DNA of 64,000 bases from Ophiostoma sp. CBS 140.51 (taxonomy: Eukaryota > Ascomycota > Sordariomycetes > Ophiostomatales > Ophiostomataceae): assembly GCA_029298735.1 (NCBI GenBank), contig JANSLP010000018.1, positions 62,001 through 126,000 on the forward strand, written 5' to 3'. Below are positions 20,890 through 31,846 of this stretch, piece after piece. Within the stretch, counting starts at the first letter, position 1. The number at the start of each line of letters is the position of its first letter. A program made the translations under genes and the position numbers. A model generated the notes under the pieces. The model saw only the letters and a program-made list of their open reading frames with translations. It searched no databases and had not been told where the DNA came from.

Positions 20890-23800
20890 TGTGCCGTGGT
20901 CGTGTGTGTTGTAATCTCAAATGCGGCTCGAGTTGGAGATTGTTGGAGAACGTGGGATCGTGGCAAGGTCAAGGGTGGGCGTCGTTGGAAAATAAAGGGG
21001 TATGATAAAGATGACTCCAATATCGATAAGAAAAAAAAGTTCAAGATTCGAGATAGGCAGTTGAAAACGGGGTGGGGAGTCCACTTTGTTTAAATAAGAA
21101 CAGACGATTAAAAAGAGAAAACAAAAAGGGAATCGCCGAAGTCGCCCTGCGGAAGCTATCACAGGGTTGACTAGTGGACGGCTGTTGAGAGTAAAGAGAC
21201 GGTAAAGAGTGGACTCGTGAAATGCAACTGGGGAGAATTGAGAAACCGGCGTGGTAACGTTATAAAAGATGAGAAAGACAGAAGTGAGGCGTTGATTAGA
21301 AAGACCAAACAAGGCAAGAAAACCGACAATGGTAAAGAGTGATGGGCAGGTGGACAGCAGTGGACGGGCAGGCTCTCCGTATTATTAATGGGGACGGAGG
21401 AAAAGAGGGAGTGGGATGAAAGGAGGAATAGAAAAATAAGGAAGAAAAGACAAGAAAAAAGAATGGACAAACGCTTCTCCAGGTTTTCTTTTGTTCAGAG
21501 CTGCAGAGTCATAGGGTGCAGAGTGCAGAGTGCAGGGTCTGCAGGTTTTTTTGTGGTGTTGATGTGTCAATGATTCGTCTAGCTGGTGGTGCTGGTCGTG
21601 AAAAGGGCGTACGGGGAAAGGACCCAAAATAAACCTTTTTTTCCTCTTTTTTTTATTGTCGTCTCTTTTTGCTGGACTTTTTTGCGCCCTTGTTCGTCGG
21701 TTTCCTTTGCCACGCTTCCACCTCCTTCACACGCTTGCCAATCCCGTGGAGTGTGCTAGTGTGTCTCTTTTTCAGGTGGTGACGGTGTGGAGAAAGCAAA
21801 AGAAAAAAAGTGGAGGACAATCGAGACGGGGAGGATAAGAGTTGAGGAGGAATAAGGACAAACGGGTGAGGACAGTAATGTAAGGGGATTGAATGTCGAG
21901 CAGAGTAAATAAATCAAACTACGGTCAAGACAGGTCAAGACAAACAACCGAAAGAATTCAAAAAAGGGGCCAGGTGGACAAGAGAAGGAGAACCGAGGCC
22001 CAGGGACGACAGTAGTGGACAATGGACAAGCGGATGGGAAAAAGAGAAAGAAGGCTCTGATGGATAATGTCGATCTGGAGAAGGAGAGGAGTAGCTCAAA
22101 GATGGGATAAGAGAGTATGGGGTTTGGGGTACAGTCTGTCGATGATAAACGTAACAGAGGACGGAAGCTGCACTCGTGATGGTTTGTTGATTTTCTGAAG
22201 GTAGACCAGCTCTCAATCACCTTCTTGTCTTCCGGGATCTTGTGCACATCCCGAACCATTCACCGTCGGAGACCATGCAACGCGGGCACACCCCATACTT
22301 TATCTATTCTGGACTTGTCCGTCGATACCCAATGCAGTAAGAATGCCAAAAGTGATGTTGCTTTCACTGCAGCGGATGGGAAACTGCCATCTCCGTTGCA
22401 ATCAGTTATTATTACAGCTCTAACAAAAGAAAAGACAGGCAACAGGCTGCAACGCGACATGGGCGGAGTTGCCGTTTGAGGCAGTCGACTTCTAGGGAGC
22501 TCGAGATTGTCGGTCCCTTCCTATCGGCCAACGAAGCATGGGGATGGATACGACCCCCGGGGCACGCCAGGGCCCGCCGACCGCAAAGACGGGTAATCCA
22601 ACAAATGTACGACATAAAGGGTCACCTTTTTGCGGCGCATTAACCATTGGCCGATGCGGTGACGAGGAGGCTCAAGAACAGAAACAGTCATCATTCTCCG
22701 TTCTGGTCTCTGTGCTGGGTCTTTTCTGGCAATCCTTTTGAAAATCCATCTCAAAACCCACCACTGTCTACACCGTCTCCGCGGGGGATTGACATTTGAC
22801 TCTGCCTTTGATTGGGGAAACGTGCTCTTTGCCTCATGGCTAGCCGATGGGGATGGACGAAGGGACCGAGAAGGAAATAACAAAAGAAAGGCAGAAACGA
22901 CACAGCAAAGTGAGCACACAACACCGCTGCAAAGCGCAAAGCGTGGTGGTCCACACTTTTTTGTTGATCGACCATCTCGCTCTTACAGAAAGACGCGAGC
23001 CTTATCCTTGGCTTTTTGGTGAGTGTGTGTGGTCTCAAGGTAAGCAGTTTCCACCAGTTAGCACTCTTCCGCTCACTATGCAACAAACGGGAATAGTGCC
23101 ACTACTCAGTACCTGCCACTAGAACGGTGAATGGGGGTCATACTTCGTAGTGCTGTGGTAGATGGGCCTTTGGGCTTTGACGCTCTGTGAACACAGCTGG
23201 GAGAGGAATTATTCCCGACGCTATGCAGCACAGCTTGTGGTTGTAATCAACGTCACAGCGAGTAGGAAGGACGGCCTTCTGGCCGTTCGGATGACAGATC
23301 GAGAAGGTGGGTTTGAAGTGGATGCTGCAAGTGTACTGAGGAGTGGAGATGGGTAACGGATGCAATGTTCTTTCCAAAGGCGAAAAAGAAGGGGGGAAAG
23401 AAAGAAGAAAACAAGAACAGAAGGAGCAATATCGATAATGAGTCAACAAGAAAGCAATGGTAAATAGGCAGCAAACATAAAAGACGTCAAACATCAATTC
23501 TCTCGAATGAGGTCGAGACCGGACATTCGGGAAATCGAGCGTGGGCCGTGTCAAAGACGGAGAGGTGCGCCGGTGTCTTGTACAGGGCGTTCATTTGCAG
23601 AGGTACATATGTACGAATAGGATATCTGCATTTTCAATTCCCAGCCGGAAGACTGCCATGTTGCAGTAAAGTATGAGTATGTGGTGTGCAGCAGCACAGC
23701 ACGAACGTCAAATGTGAACTGGCCAGAGCAGAGGCCAGAGCAAACCACGGCCAAACGCCGTGTTGTGTCAAAGGACAAAGGATTGCCCAAAGAAGAAGGC

Positions 23801-24778
23801 CTAGCCAGGGTCCACCAAGAGTCCAGCCTCCAGCGCCCTGCAGTCCCCTGCACGATTGGACGATTGGTGTGTTGCGGCGTGGAGTGTAGCGCCCGTTAGC
23901 CGAGATCGGATGCGCCAGTGTTGCTTCCCTGGTTTCCACCTGACCTCCCCTTGACCATCTTCCGGGCAGCGGAAGGTGGCCCGCTGCCTTTTGTCCCGTG
24001 CCGAGAGGAGGACAAACATCCTTGAGTGTACGAAATACTTGAATTGACGGCTGCCGTTTCGGCGTTGCCACATGCCACAAACACTGACCGATCCTTTCCC
24101 AAAATAAAGACGAAGGATTGTGGACGACATCGAGCATAATGTGGACAAGTCCACTGTGGTATCTCCCCACAGCGAGTCACAGCTTGAGAATAACAAACAT
24201 GTCTCAATGAACGCTCAAGGCTGTCGGCCGAGCGGCCATAACGTCGTCAACCTTCAACCTTCTGCAAATCAATTCAATGTAAGAAACGAGTCTATTAGTC
24301 GATCTGTCTATCCGCAGTAAAATATCAGTTTCCATGAAAAGAAACAAGAACAAATGACAAATGACAAATGACTACCACTGTCTCCTCCCTTTCAACCTCC
24401 TTCCATTACTACCGCGGCCTGGGTCGGTTCATCCTGAGATCCTCAACCACAAACGATCCCATGATCCTCAGAAACGGTGCTCAGAACGGTTCATCAATGA
24501 CAAACTCGACACACGGCAAATGCAACGGCCTCCACAAATCAAGACAAATGTCCGAGACAGGGAGAAAGAAAAACAATGACAGAAAATGAAAAATGCAAAG
24601 AACATAACGCATATCGGCCATCCACAATCGGCAAATCGATAAATGAGGAACCCGCAAAATAAAACCATCACCTTGAACAAATCAGACCGCCAGCAAATCA
24701 GATTGATTGCGGGCCGGCCTCCGGTATGTCCCACTCCCCCAAGATCACACCTCCCATGCTTGCTTGCTGGGTGCAGAC
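20890..24778. other. Gene-free 3.9-kb interval
   Basis: No open frame has domain-like content; the longest (23634-24170, minus, 178 codons) is Trp/Gly/Pro-rich and looks like chance. Purine-rich on the + strand at 21300-22200. Short GTGCAGA repeats occur at 21517-21540. Likely promoter and leader of the MCT-like gene plus unassigned sequence. Confidence 0.5.
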
Positions 24779-27569
24779 TTAGACCACAGGGTCCGTCTTG
24801 CGACGCCAATACGGGAGCTCGTGCTCGCCGCTGCCGCCGTCACCCGTAGCTACCTCAGACTTGAGTGGGAGCTCCTCACCACCGCCGTCACCACGAGCCA
24901 CATTGCAAGGCCATTCCTCGCATTCAGCTTCGTCAGACTTGTAGGGCAGTTCATGTTCGCCACCACCGCTATCACCACGGACCAGCTTCGACTTGAGCCG
25001 GAGCTCGTGGTCGCCGGCAGCCATGGTGTCCAGGGTGTCAAGGGTGGTGCAGACGGGCGAGCCACTGCAGACGCGAGCGACGCTCAAGTCGTCCGACCAC
25101 CATGCATTGTCGTTGTTGCTGCCGTTGCCATTGGACAGGAGCTGAATGATAAAGGACGAGAGGTTGGAAAAGTCTTCTGTGGCAGCGAACTCAACAAGAT
25201 GGAGCGCATTGCCAGACGACTTGGTGGCTGCAGGGACGACAAACACCTTGGAACCAGCGACGACCTCTTGGTGGCCATCGATCAGACGGAAACCAGTAAT
25301 GTTGAAGCGGCAAGACGTGTCGACAGAATCACAGCCCAGGTTCCACGACTCCAGATTGAAGCGCGAACAAGTGTTGGCGGAGCCAATCTTGGCCATGCCA
25401 TTGACGACACCGTGGTGTGTGGTGGCAGGCAGGCTGAACTTGAGCATGGCGGGCATGGACGAGGGGACGAAGCGGTCGTTGGATGATGATGAGTAAACAA
25501 TCCGCTCGAAGCCGCCGCTGAACTGCATACCCTGGTCGGGGTTGGCGAAACCTTGGGTATTGGGGGCCAGCATGCTGTCCCCTTGGATCACAGCATCGTC
25601 AAACTAAGGGCGCGACAAGGTTAGCAACTGTCAAGAACCGATGATAGCTGGCGAGAGAGGAAAGAAAGGGAAGAGAATGGGGACACTTGCGTTGAGAACG
25701 ACACGAGCATCTTTGGGGCTGCGGTTGCACTCGGCCTCGCGACGATCAAAGTGAACGCCGTTGGTCGGGCTGGCAACTCCACTAGACGCGATGCTGCCGG
25801 TGGCATTGGCAAAGGGGCCGTGGGCCGAGAAGTTGGGGCCACCAGTGCCAGTGCCAGTGCTGATGACAGGCACGACGCCAGTGCCGGTGGGAACAGCAAA
25901 CGTGGTGACGTTGTTGTGAGGATTACCAACGACGAGCGAAGTGTGGGCAGCAGCGGCCGTGGCCGTGAGCACTTGCGTCAAGGTCTTGGTCTGGGTGATG
26001 ACAATGACACCAGAAATGGCTGGCGAGGGGATCAGAGAAGCAGACGGGGCAAAAGAAAAGGGAATGCTGCCAGTGACAGTGGGACCAGCGGAAATGGACG
26101 ACGAGTTGCCAATGGACCAGATACCCGAAGACGAGGCACCCGAGGGCAGCGAGGCCGAAGCAGACGGGACACTGCCACTGCTGCCGACGGAGCTGGCCTG
26201 ACCTTGACCAGTGGGACGGACAGTAGTGATGGTCACTGTCTGGTTGGCACGACCAGGGCCACCAGGAAGCGTGTAGGTCAGAGTTATGGCATCCGAGCCC
26301 GAGGGGACAGGAGAGGCCAATGACGAAGTCTCAGAAGGCTCATCAATTGTCAAGGTCACCTTGGTCGACAGAGTGTAGGTCAGTGTCTCGGGGAAGCCAG
26401 TGGGAGCAGGCGTCTCCTCACAGGACGTTGAGGTAATGGAAGTTGAGCACGACTCGGTGACAGTTGTCACTTCACCAGACGACGACTGGATGGTGCTGGT
26501 CTGGGTGCCCTCGGTGGACTTGGGCGGTGCAGGCAGTGTAATGGTAAAGCCAGCGGTGATCATGGAGCCAGTGTGCGTAGGCAGAATGGGCACAAAGAAG
26601 GTGCTGGTGGGCACGGTCAGAGTAAACGTGGCGGTGATCATGGACTCGGCACCTTTGGCTGCTTGGCCTTTGCCCGGCCTAGTGGACACGGCCGTGGCCG
26701 AGTTGGGCGCAACGACGACAGGGCCAACGCCGCTCTGGGAGCCGTTGATGTCGGAAAAGATGGACCGCAGTGCACTGCCCAGCGAGGAAGCAGACTTGAC
26801 AGAACGGGACAGATCCGACAAGACAGACGAGTCCAAAGAGAGAGAGGCCGAGGGAAGAGGCGACACGAGAGATTCGCTGACGGCGCTCTCGGTGACGGTA
26901 AACGTGTGGACCACAGTGGCCGACCCGGACTTGAGTGAAACGGTCGCGGTGGCGGTCACGGTGCTCAGCGTCGGTGTGTCTTGGGGAGGAGACGAGACAG
27001 AGGGACCAGACGAGACAGACTTGGGGGTAGACGTAACAGTGGGAACCGGGACAGCGACAGTGAAGCTCTCAACCAGGACAGTGTGGGATGAGATGGAACC
27101 ATGACCACCCAGAGAACCATAGGGCACAGCACCAGACGAAGAAACGGGAGACTGGCCAAGGTCGTCAGACGAGGTAGGGAAGTTGGACCAGGAGCCGGAG
27201 CCAAACGAGATGGAAAAAGATCCTATCTCTGAGATGAGGCTGGCCGAGCTGCTCTCGGTGTAGGGGTATGTGCTTAGCTCGGGAGCAGAGCTCACCGACG
27301 TGACGGTGGACGGGCTCACCGAGGTCTGCGGTGTCCTAGAAGATGGGATCAGTCAATATTTCGTCTTGTCTGTTTGTTTTGTTTGTTTTCATCTGGAGAT
27401 CATGTGTGATCTGTTGATCTCGTCTGATCTGGAGATCGTGTCTGATCTGAAAACCTTGTTTTGATCCCACGATGGCACTCTTGGAGGAGACTTGCCCAAA
27501 CGGCACGGCCAAAACGGCCGGCGAGAAAATACCAGCCGCCAAAACAGCGGTGCGGATGTTGACACGCAT
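24779..27569 (-). CDS. Large secreted Ser/Thr-rich surface protein, about 845 aa, two introns
   Basis: Exon 1 starts at the ATG at 27569 and encodes a signal peptide (RTAVLAAGIFSPAVLA). Exon 2 (27335-25691) encodes about 550 residues of Ser/Thr/Pro/Val-rich sequence, repeatedly reading VTVTFTLT-like tracts expected to be O-glycosylated. Exon 3 (25603-24779) encodes a 274-residue globular region with paired Cys and many Asn-glycosylation sites. The second intron (25604-25690) uses a GCAAGT donor with a GCTAACC branch site and a CCCTTAG acceptor; it joins VVLN to FDDAV in phase 0. The first intron ends at TTCTAG (27336), but its donor is uncertain: the only in-frame choice joining the signal peptide to TPQTSV is a weak GTTTGG at 27501. 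Function unknown; cell-wall or adhesive role is inferred from composition. Confidence 0.75.
27336..27501 (-). repeat. 18-bp imperfect tandem repeat inside the proposed first intron
   Basis: On the minus strand three 18-bp units beginning CAGATCA (and a partial fourth) follow one another at about 27405-27465. They read in frame with exon 1 as QIRHDL, QIRRDQ, QITHDL before a stop in the acceptor TTCTAG. An unspliced transcript would thus end in a short repetitive tail. Confidence 0.6.
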
Positions 27570-28175
27570 CGTGAGCGTGATGCAATAGGGATCAAACGAG
27601 TGTGAGGTAACGAGCGTTGTTGATAGGGGGTCGGACGAGAGAAAAACGAAGGTGCCTATCGTGAGGTTGGATGAAGGAGAAAAAGAGAGAAGAGAGACAA
27701 AAGAGAGGGGGGAGCGACGAAAAAAAGGGGAAGCTGAGAGGAGACTGACAAAAAAGGGGGGGGGACGAAATTTTCTTTGTGCGTGTTGAGGGCAGGTGCG
27801 CCCGGACGCGTCATGTATTTCTCGATGTGGAAGGAATGATGCGCACATTGCGATATTTGGGATGAAATAGGAAGGCACGCGGTTTGCCGTGTTGTGGTGG
27901 TCGTGATGCTCGTCCCGATTAGGAAGGGGCGACCCAGGCATCGAAAATGGGCCGCAGTCACTTAGGGAGCAAATGATCCGGCAGCGTGAGCAGGAAGTCG
28001 CGAGAAAGTTACTGTGGCAGTAAGAAAGGGGCCACATGGAGGGACACGGCGATGGAGACAAATATTAAGAGAAGCACGTACGGTAACATGGAAAAATTAT
28101 TCATTCATAACCCAAAATTTGAGTACAGTCTAACCCAAGTCTATCATTACATTCAAACGCGACGCATCAGTCCTC
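27570..28175. other. Intergenic region, purine-rich
   Basis: Upstream of the Ser/Thr-rich gene and downstream of the EI24-like gene. The + strand has A/G-rich tracts (27660-27770) ending in a G9 run near 27760. No coding signal. Confidence 0.5.
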
Positions 28176-29084
28176 TCAAACCGGGTTGTCCTCGTAGTGC
28201 GGCGGGTCGTCTTCTGCCGCAAGAATATCGCCATCGTGCTCGTTACCAGGCACAATGGGAGCACCCCGACCGTCCTCCAGTCCCTCTGCCTGCCGTCTCT
28301 GCCCCTCGAGCTCGGCCGCCCACAGTGCCGACCCCGCCGCCGATGTCAGCAAGAAGAAGAACGACAGCACGGGCACCAGCTCGAGCAGCATGGCCACGGT
28401 GCCGAACCACAAATAGTCCCAGCCGCGACGCGAGATTTCGGCCTTGCGTTCTTTGCGGGTGAGGCCGCGCAGCTTGTACCAGCGGTACTGCGAGAGTCGA
28501 CCCAGCCGCGAACCGGTAATCATAATAAAGGCGGGCGTGCCCACGAGCGGCACCAGGTTGAGCGGCAGACAGAGAATCAGCTCGACAATCTGAATGATGC
28601 TCCAGGGCTGGTAGGCGGCGGCGACGGTGGGTTTGCCGAGCATGCGGACGGCAGTGGGCGCGGAGGCGTCGACGATGCGGTGGGGCGACACAAGGTCGGC
28701 ATAGCCCTTCTTGATGAGGGTGGCGTCAAAGACGTCGACACGGGCCTCGTCGACAAAGAAGCCTTCAAAGAGGCCTTGGGTAATGACTAACCCTTCGCCC
28801 AGCACGAGGAACACCGCATTGACCCATGCGCCCCAACCGTGGAAGATGGCGAGAAAGGCAAACTGCGGGAGGAATGCAAAGGTAAACAGGATCAGATAGA
28901 CGAGAAACGAGATGAGAGCGAGCGGCAGCAGCCGGCCAGCGAACAATGGATGAAACTCGCGATGGCGGACAAAGTAGTAGATGCCGCGCATGGGGAACGA
29001 GTCAGCGTGACCGGCTCTCTGGAGGTAGCCGCCGGCGCGGTGGAACGGCGGCGGTGCCGAGATGGTCCAGCGGTCGTCAGGCAT
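28176..29084 (-). CDS. EI24/RRT8-like multi-pass membrane protein, 302 aa
   Basis: Resembles the fungal EI24-domain proteins that include yeast outer-spore-wall protein RRT8 and lipid-droplet LDS1/LDS2. Four to six hydrophobic segments are visible: about 50-80 (LALISFLVYLILFTFAF), 85-108, 165-190 (ELILCLPLNLVPLVGTPAF) and 225-250 (VAMLLELVPVLSFFFLL). The CLPLNLVPLVGTP stretch followed by a basic SQYRWYKLRGLTRKER loop is typical of the family. The C-terminal 50 residues are acidic and polar. No introns; start ATG at 29084. Family assignment is by pattern; the exact role (lipid droplet, spore wall or ER) is not shown. Confidence 0.75.
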   Translation of the reverse strand: MPDDRWTISAPPPFHRAGGYLQRAGHADSFPMRGIYYFVRHREFHPLFAGRLLPLALISFLVYLILFTFAFLPQFAFLAIFHGWGAWVNAVFLVLGEGLVITQGLFEGFFVDEARVDVFDATLIKKGYADLVSPHRIVDASAPTAVRMLGKPTVAAAYQPWSIIQIVELILCLPLNLVPLVGTPAFIMITGSRLGRLSQYRWYKLRGLTRKERKAEISRRGWDYLWFGTVAMLLELVPVLSFFFLLTSAAGSALWAAELEGQRRQAEGLEDGRGAPIVPGNEHDGDILAAEDDPPHYEDNPV

Positions 29085-29493
29085 CGTGGAGGAGGGTGTG
29101 TCGTGAATCGTGATGTCGAGAAGTGGTGGAGTTGGTGGAGGTTGACGTTGGAAAGAGTGGAGAGATGGAGAGGATGTGGAGGACTTTATGTTTGGAGAGC
29201 TTGTGTTGAGTGCGCTTGGAGTGCTGTGGGAATGCGGGGCTGCTGTGAAAGCCGCTATAAATCTGCACTATGACGACAGCTCCGTCTTACAAACAGCGGC
29301 AATCACTGCAAAAACACCACAACGTGATCGAGTCTGCCTAGGCAGCCAAATTTGTCCAGCCAAACAATCGGCGCAAGTTGAGAAAGAGCCTGCAAAAGGA
29401 CGGTTGGATGAGTATGTTGTTCAAATTGGCTTGTGATACTCTTCAAGATTGTTTCTTTACGTCTTGTGCCTATGTTGTCATGCAGTGCCGTGA

Positions 29494-29622
29494 GCACAGC
29501 ACCAGACGAAGAAACAGAAGATTGGCCAAAAATTGTCAGACGAGGTCGGTAAATCAGACCACGAGCCGGAGCCAAACGAGATGGGAGAGGATTCTAACTG
29601 AGAGATGAGGTTGGCCGAATTG
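29494..29622 (-). pseudogene. Decayed copy of a fragment of the Ser/Thr-rich protein gene
   Basis: Clearly related, in the same orientation, to 27124-27251 within exon 2 of the Ser/Thr-rich gene 2.3 kb away. The first 22 bases (from gcacagcacc) and a 23-base block containing gagccggagccaaac are identical; about four in five positions match by eye overall, with at least one indel. Similarity stops abruptly on both sides. Confidence 0.8.
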
Positions 29623-29843
29623 TCGCGACTTCAGTTGGACAAAAAGAGCTGTAGGGCAGTATAACGAGCCACTGGTCTAAGGAAGCAGCATATCTATTGG
29701 TATTCATGATCATGTAAGATAGGTCTGAATTATACACGTTTTTGCAGAGTTGATGTCTACCCGTTATCACTTTATTTATTGTCTTTTGGTTTATCTACCT
29801 TTTTTTTTTAGAGAATTTGTACTTGAAACATTTTTTATATCTC

Positions 29844-29873
29844 TTTTTCTTTTCTTTTCTTTTCTTTTCTTTT
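29844..29873 (+). repeat. (TTTTC)n microsatellite
   Basis: Five to six copies of TTTTC in an AT-rich interval. Confidence 0.85.
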
Positions 29874-30011
29874 AAAACAAAATAAATTCAATGCCAACCA
29901 CAAGTCAAATAAAACGCAAAGAAAATCAATTATAAGAATTATTTTGAATACTTTTCTCTATCTCTGTATTTTCCTATCTTTTACATACATGCTTTTACTA
30001 TCGCATACCGT

Positions 30012-31199
30012 CTAGTTAAAGACGACCGTCTTCGTGCCATTGAGGAAGACCTTGCGCTCCGAGTAGCCCTTGACGGCGGCCGCCAGCACGCGGCTCTCGA
30101 CATTGGAACCCTCGTCGACCAGTGCCTTGGCGCTCATGCTGTGGTCGACGCGGGCGACGTCCTGCTCGATAATGGGGCCCTCATCCAGGTCGGCCGTGAC
30201 AAAGTGTGCCGTGGCGCCGATAATCTTGACGCCGCGGTCGTAGGCCTGGTGGTAGGGTTTTGCGCCCTTGAAGGAAGGGAGGAAGGAGTGGTGGATGTTG
30301 ATGATGCGGCCCGACATGGCCGTGCAGAGTGTCGGGGACAAAACCTGCATGTAGCGGGCGAGCACAATCAACTCAACATCGTGCTGGGCGGCCAGCTCGA
30401 GAATCTTGGCTTCTTGAGCGGCCTTTGTGTCCTTGGTGACGGGCAGGTGGATAAACTCGATGCCGTAGGATTGGACGAGGTCGCGGAAGTCGGGGTGGTT
30501 GGAGACGACCAGGGGCACATCAGCGCGCAGCTGGCCCGTCTTGACGCGGAACAGCAAGTCGTTCAAGCAGTGGCCAATCTTGGAGACCATGATGAGCATG
30601 CGCATTTTGCGGTCGACGGGGCGGATATCGTATTTCATGCTGAAGTCGGCGGCCAGTTTCTCGAAAGGCTCCTTTAGAAACTCCGTCGACTCGGTCTCGG
30701 AGGGACCAAAGTGGACGCGCATGAAGAATGTCTCCGAGTCGCGGTCGGAGAACTGCTGGAGATCCAAGACATTCAAGTTGTGGGCGGCCAGGACACCAGT
30801 GACGGCGTGGACGATGCCAGGCTTGTCGGGGCACGACAGCGTGAGGTAGTGAGCTCTGGACATTTCGACGATGGGAGGAGCGAGCCGAGAAGGATGAGCG
30901 TAGCGAGCAGAAAAAGAAGGAGGAGGGTGTTGTCGAGCGAAGCGAGGAGATGAGGAAGTTGGAGGAGGGGTTGAGTCGACGAGCGAAGACGGCCGAGACG
31001 AGAGAAGCGAGAGGAGGGGTAGGGATGGTCGTTGGCGGCCGAAGGGTGTAGAATTGGAGAGTGTAGAGATGGAGTGAGAAGTTTTCGGTGTGTTTGACTG
31101 TCGAGAAGATCGGGTGAAGCGAGGAGTAAAGAGAGTAAAGACCTTGTTGAAAGATGCTGTGGTGGTGGTTGTCAAGAGACGTCGCAACGAGATGTCCAT
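30012..31199 (-). CDS. purU: Formyltetrahydrofolate deformylase, 395 aa with N-terminal extension
   Basis: Hydrolyses 10-formyltetrahydrofolate to formate and tetrahydrofolate, balancing the one-carbon pool. The catalytic core from Met113 on (283 aa) matches bacterial PurU in length: an ACT domain (LSCPDKPGIVHAVTG, about 118-195) followed by a formyltransferase-like domain with INIHHSFLPSF and the catalytic Asp in ADLDEGPIIEQD. The first 112 residues are Ser/Arg/Pro-rich, almost free of acidic residues near the start (MDISLRRLLTTTTT), and look like a mitochondrial presequence plus a low-complexity linker encoded by GAGCGAAGCGAG-like DNA. Starting at the internal ATG (30863) would give a cytosolic enzyme, so dual localisation is possible. 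No introns. Confidence 0.92.
   Translation of the reverse strand: MDISLRRLLTTTTTASFNKVFTLFTPRFTRSSRQSNTPKTSHSISTLSNSTPFGRQRPSLPLLSLLSSRPSSLVDSTPPPTSSSPRFARQHPPPSFSARYAHPSRLAPPIVEMSRAHYLTLSCPDKPGIVHAVTGVLAAHNLNVLDLQQFSDRDSETFFMRVHFGPSETESTEFLKEPFEKLAADFSMKYDIRPVDRKMRMLIMVSKIGHCLNDLLFRVKTGQLRADVPLVVSNHPDFRDLVQSYGIEFIHLPVTKDTKAAQEAKILELAAQHDVELIVLARYMQVLSPTLCTAMSGRIINIHHSFLPSFKGAKPYHQAYDRGVKIIGATAHFVTADLDEGPIIEQDVARVDHSMSAKALVDEGSNVESRVLAAAVKGYSERKVFLNGTKTVVFN
30880..31000 (+). repeat. GAGCG-N-AGCGAG repeat patch in the deformylase presequence
   Basis: Units GAGCGAGCCGAG, GAGCGTAGCGAG and CGAGCGAAGCGAG (30934-30946) lie in the antisense of the N-terminal extension codons. They resemble the repeats in the intron at 19661-19836. 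Confidence 0.6.
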
Positions 31200-31846
31200 T
31201 GGACTTTCCTAGTCAAGTAAACTTTTGCCCGCTGCTCACCCGCCTGTGTGGGAGAAAATCGTGCGAATGCGCCCTGATGCGGCTGGCCAAGTGGGGCGCT
31301 CTCCAGCAAAAGCGCCGAAGACGGCTGCTTCTGGGCCCTTCTCTCCCCTGTGCCCCTTGAACCCCTCGAAACCCTCAAGAACCCCGAGCTTTTGCGTGTA
31401 AATACGATGCCCTCACTGTCTTGTCCGTGAGCCACCATTCCAATTCAGATGAAAGGTTGCATTCAGACGAAATATGTGCATTCATATACGTAGTCAGGGG
31501 TCGATCATGTTTAAAAAGGATGAAAAACATCTCAAAACGGCCAATTCAGTCTGTTGGTGAGGACCAGATCTTTGGATCGATCGCGGGGAATTCTCGGTAT
31601 TCTGGGGCCGCTAAGAAGAGCCGACTTCAGACCAAAGATTGAGTCAACATTAAGTTCACGATAAGTCACGATAGCAGAAAGAACAGACAGGATCGAAAGA
31701 AGACGAGATCAACAGAAGATGAGGTCAAAAGAACCATATTGTCGTGGTATCATTGTATGTTTTGTAGAAACAGGGCTTCTTGTAATCATATACTCGTACA
31801 TGACTGTCAACAGTCCGTTGTCCACCGTCCGTCTTCTCGCCCTCAT
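31200..31846. other. Intergenic region upstream of the deformylase
   Basis: No coding signal. Contains both the promoter of the deformylase gene (minus) and the 3' flank of the COG5 gene. A short CCCCTCGAAACCCTCAAGAACCCC-like, C-rich patch lies near 31360. Confidence 0.5.

Larger units (their letters stand above)
29085..30011. other. Intergenic region with a duplicated gene fragment and AT-rich tract
   Basis: Holds the 128-bp fragment at 29494-29622 described separately, a (TTTTC)5 run at 29844-29873, and an AT-rich 3' region for the deformylase gene. No gene seen. Confidence 0.5.

Noticed and set aside
23634..24170. 178-codon minus-strand frame
   Set aside because: Composition is erratic (Trp/Gly/Pro/Cys-rich), overlapped by other open frames in all phases, with no recognisable family.
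25751..27104. Plus-strand frames opposite the Ser/Thr-rich protein
   Set aside because: Shadows of the repetitive Ser/Thr/Val codons; no start context or domain.
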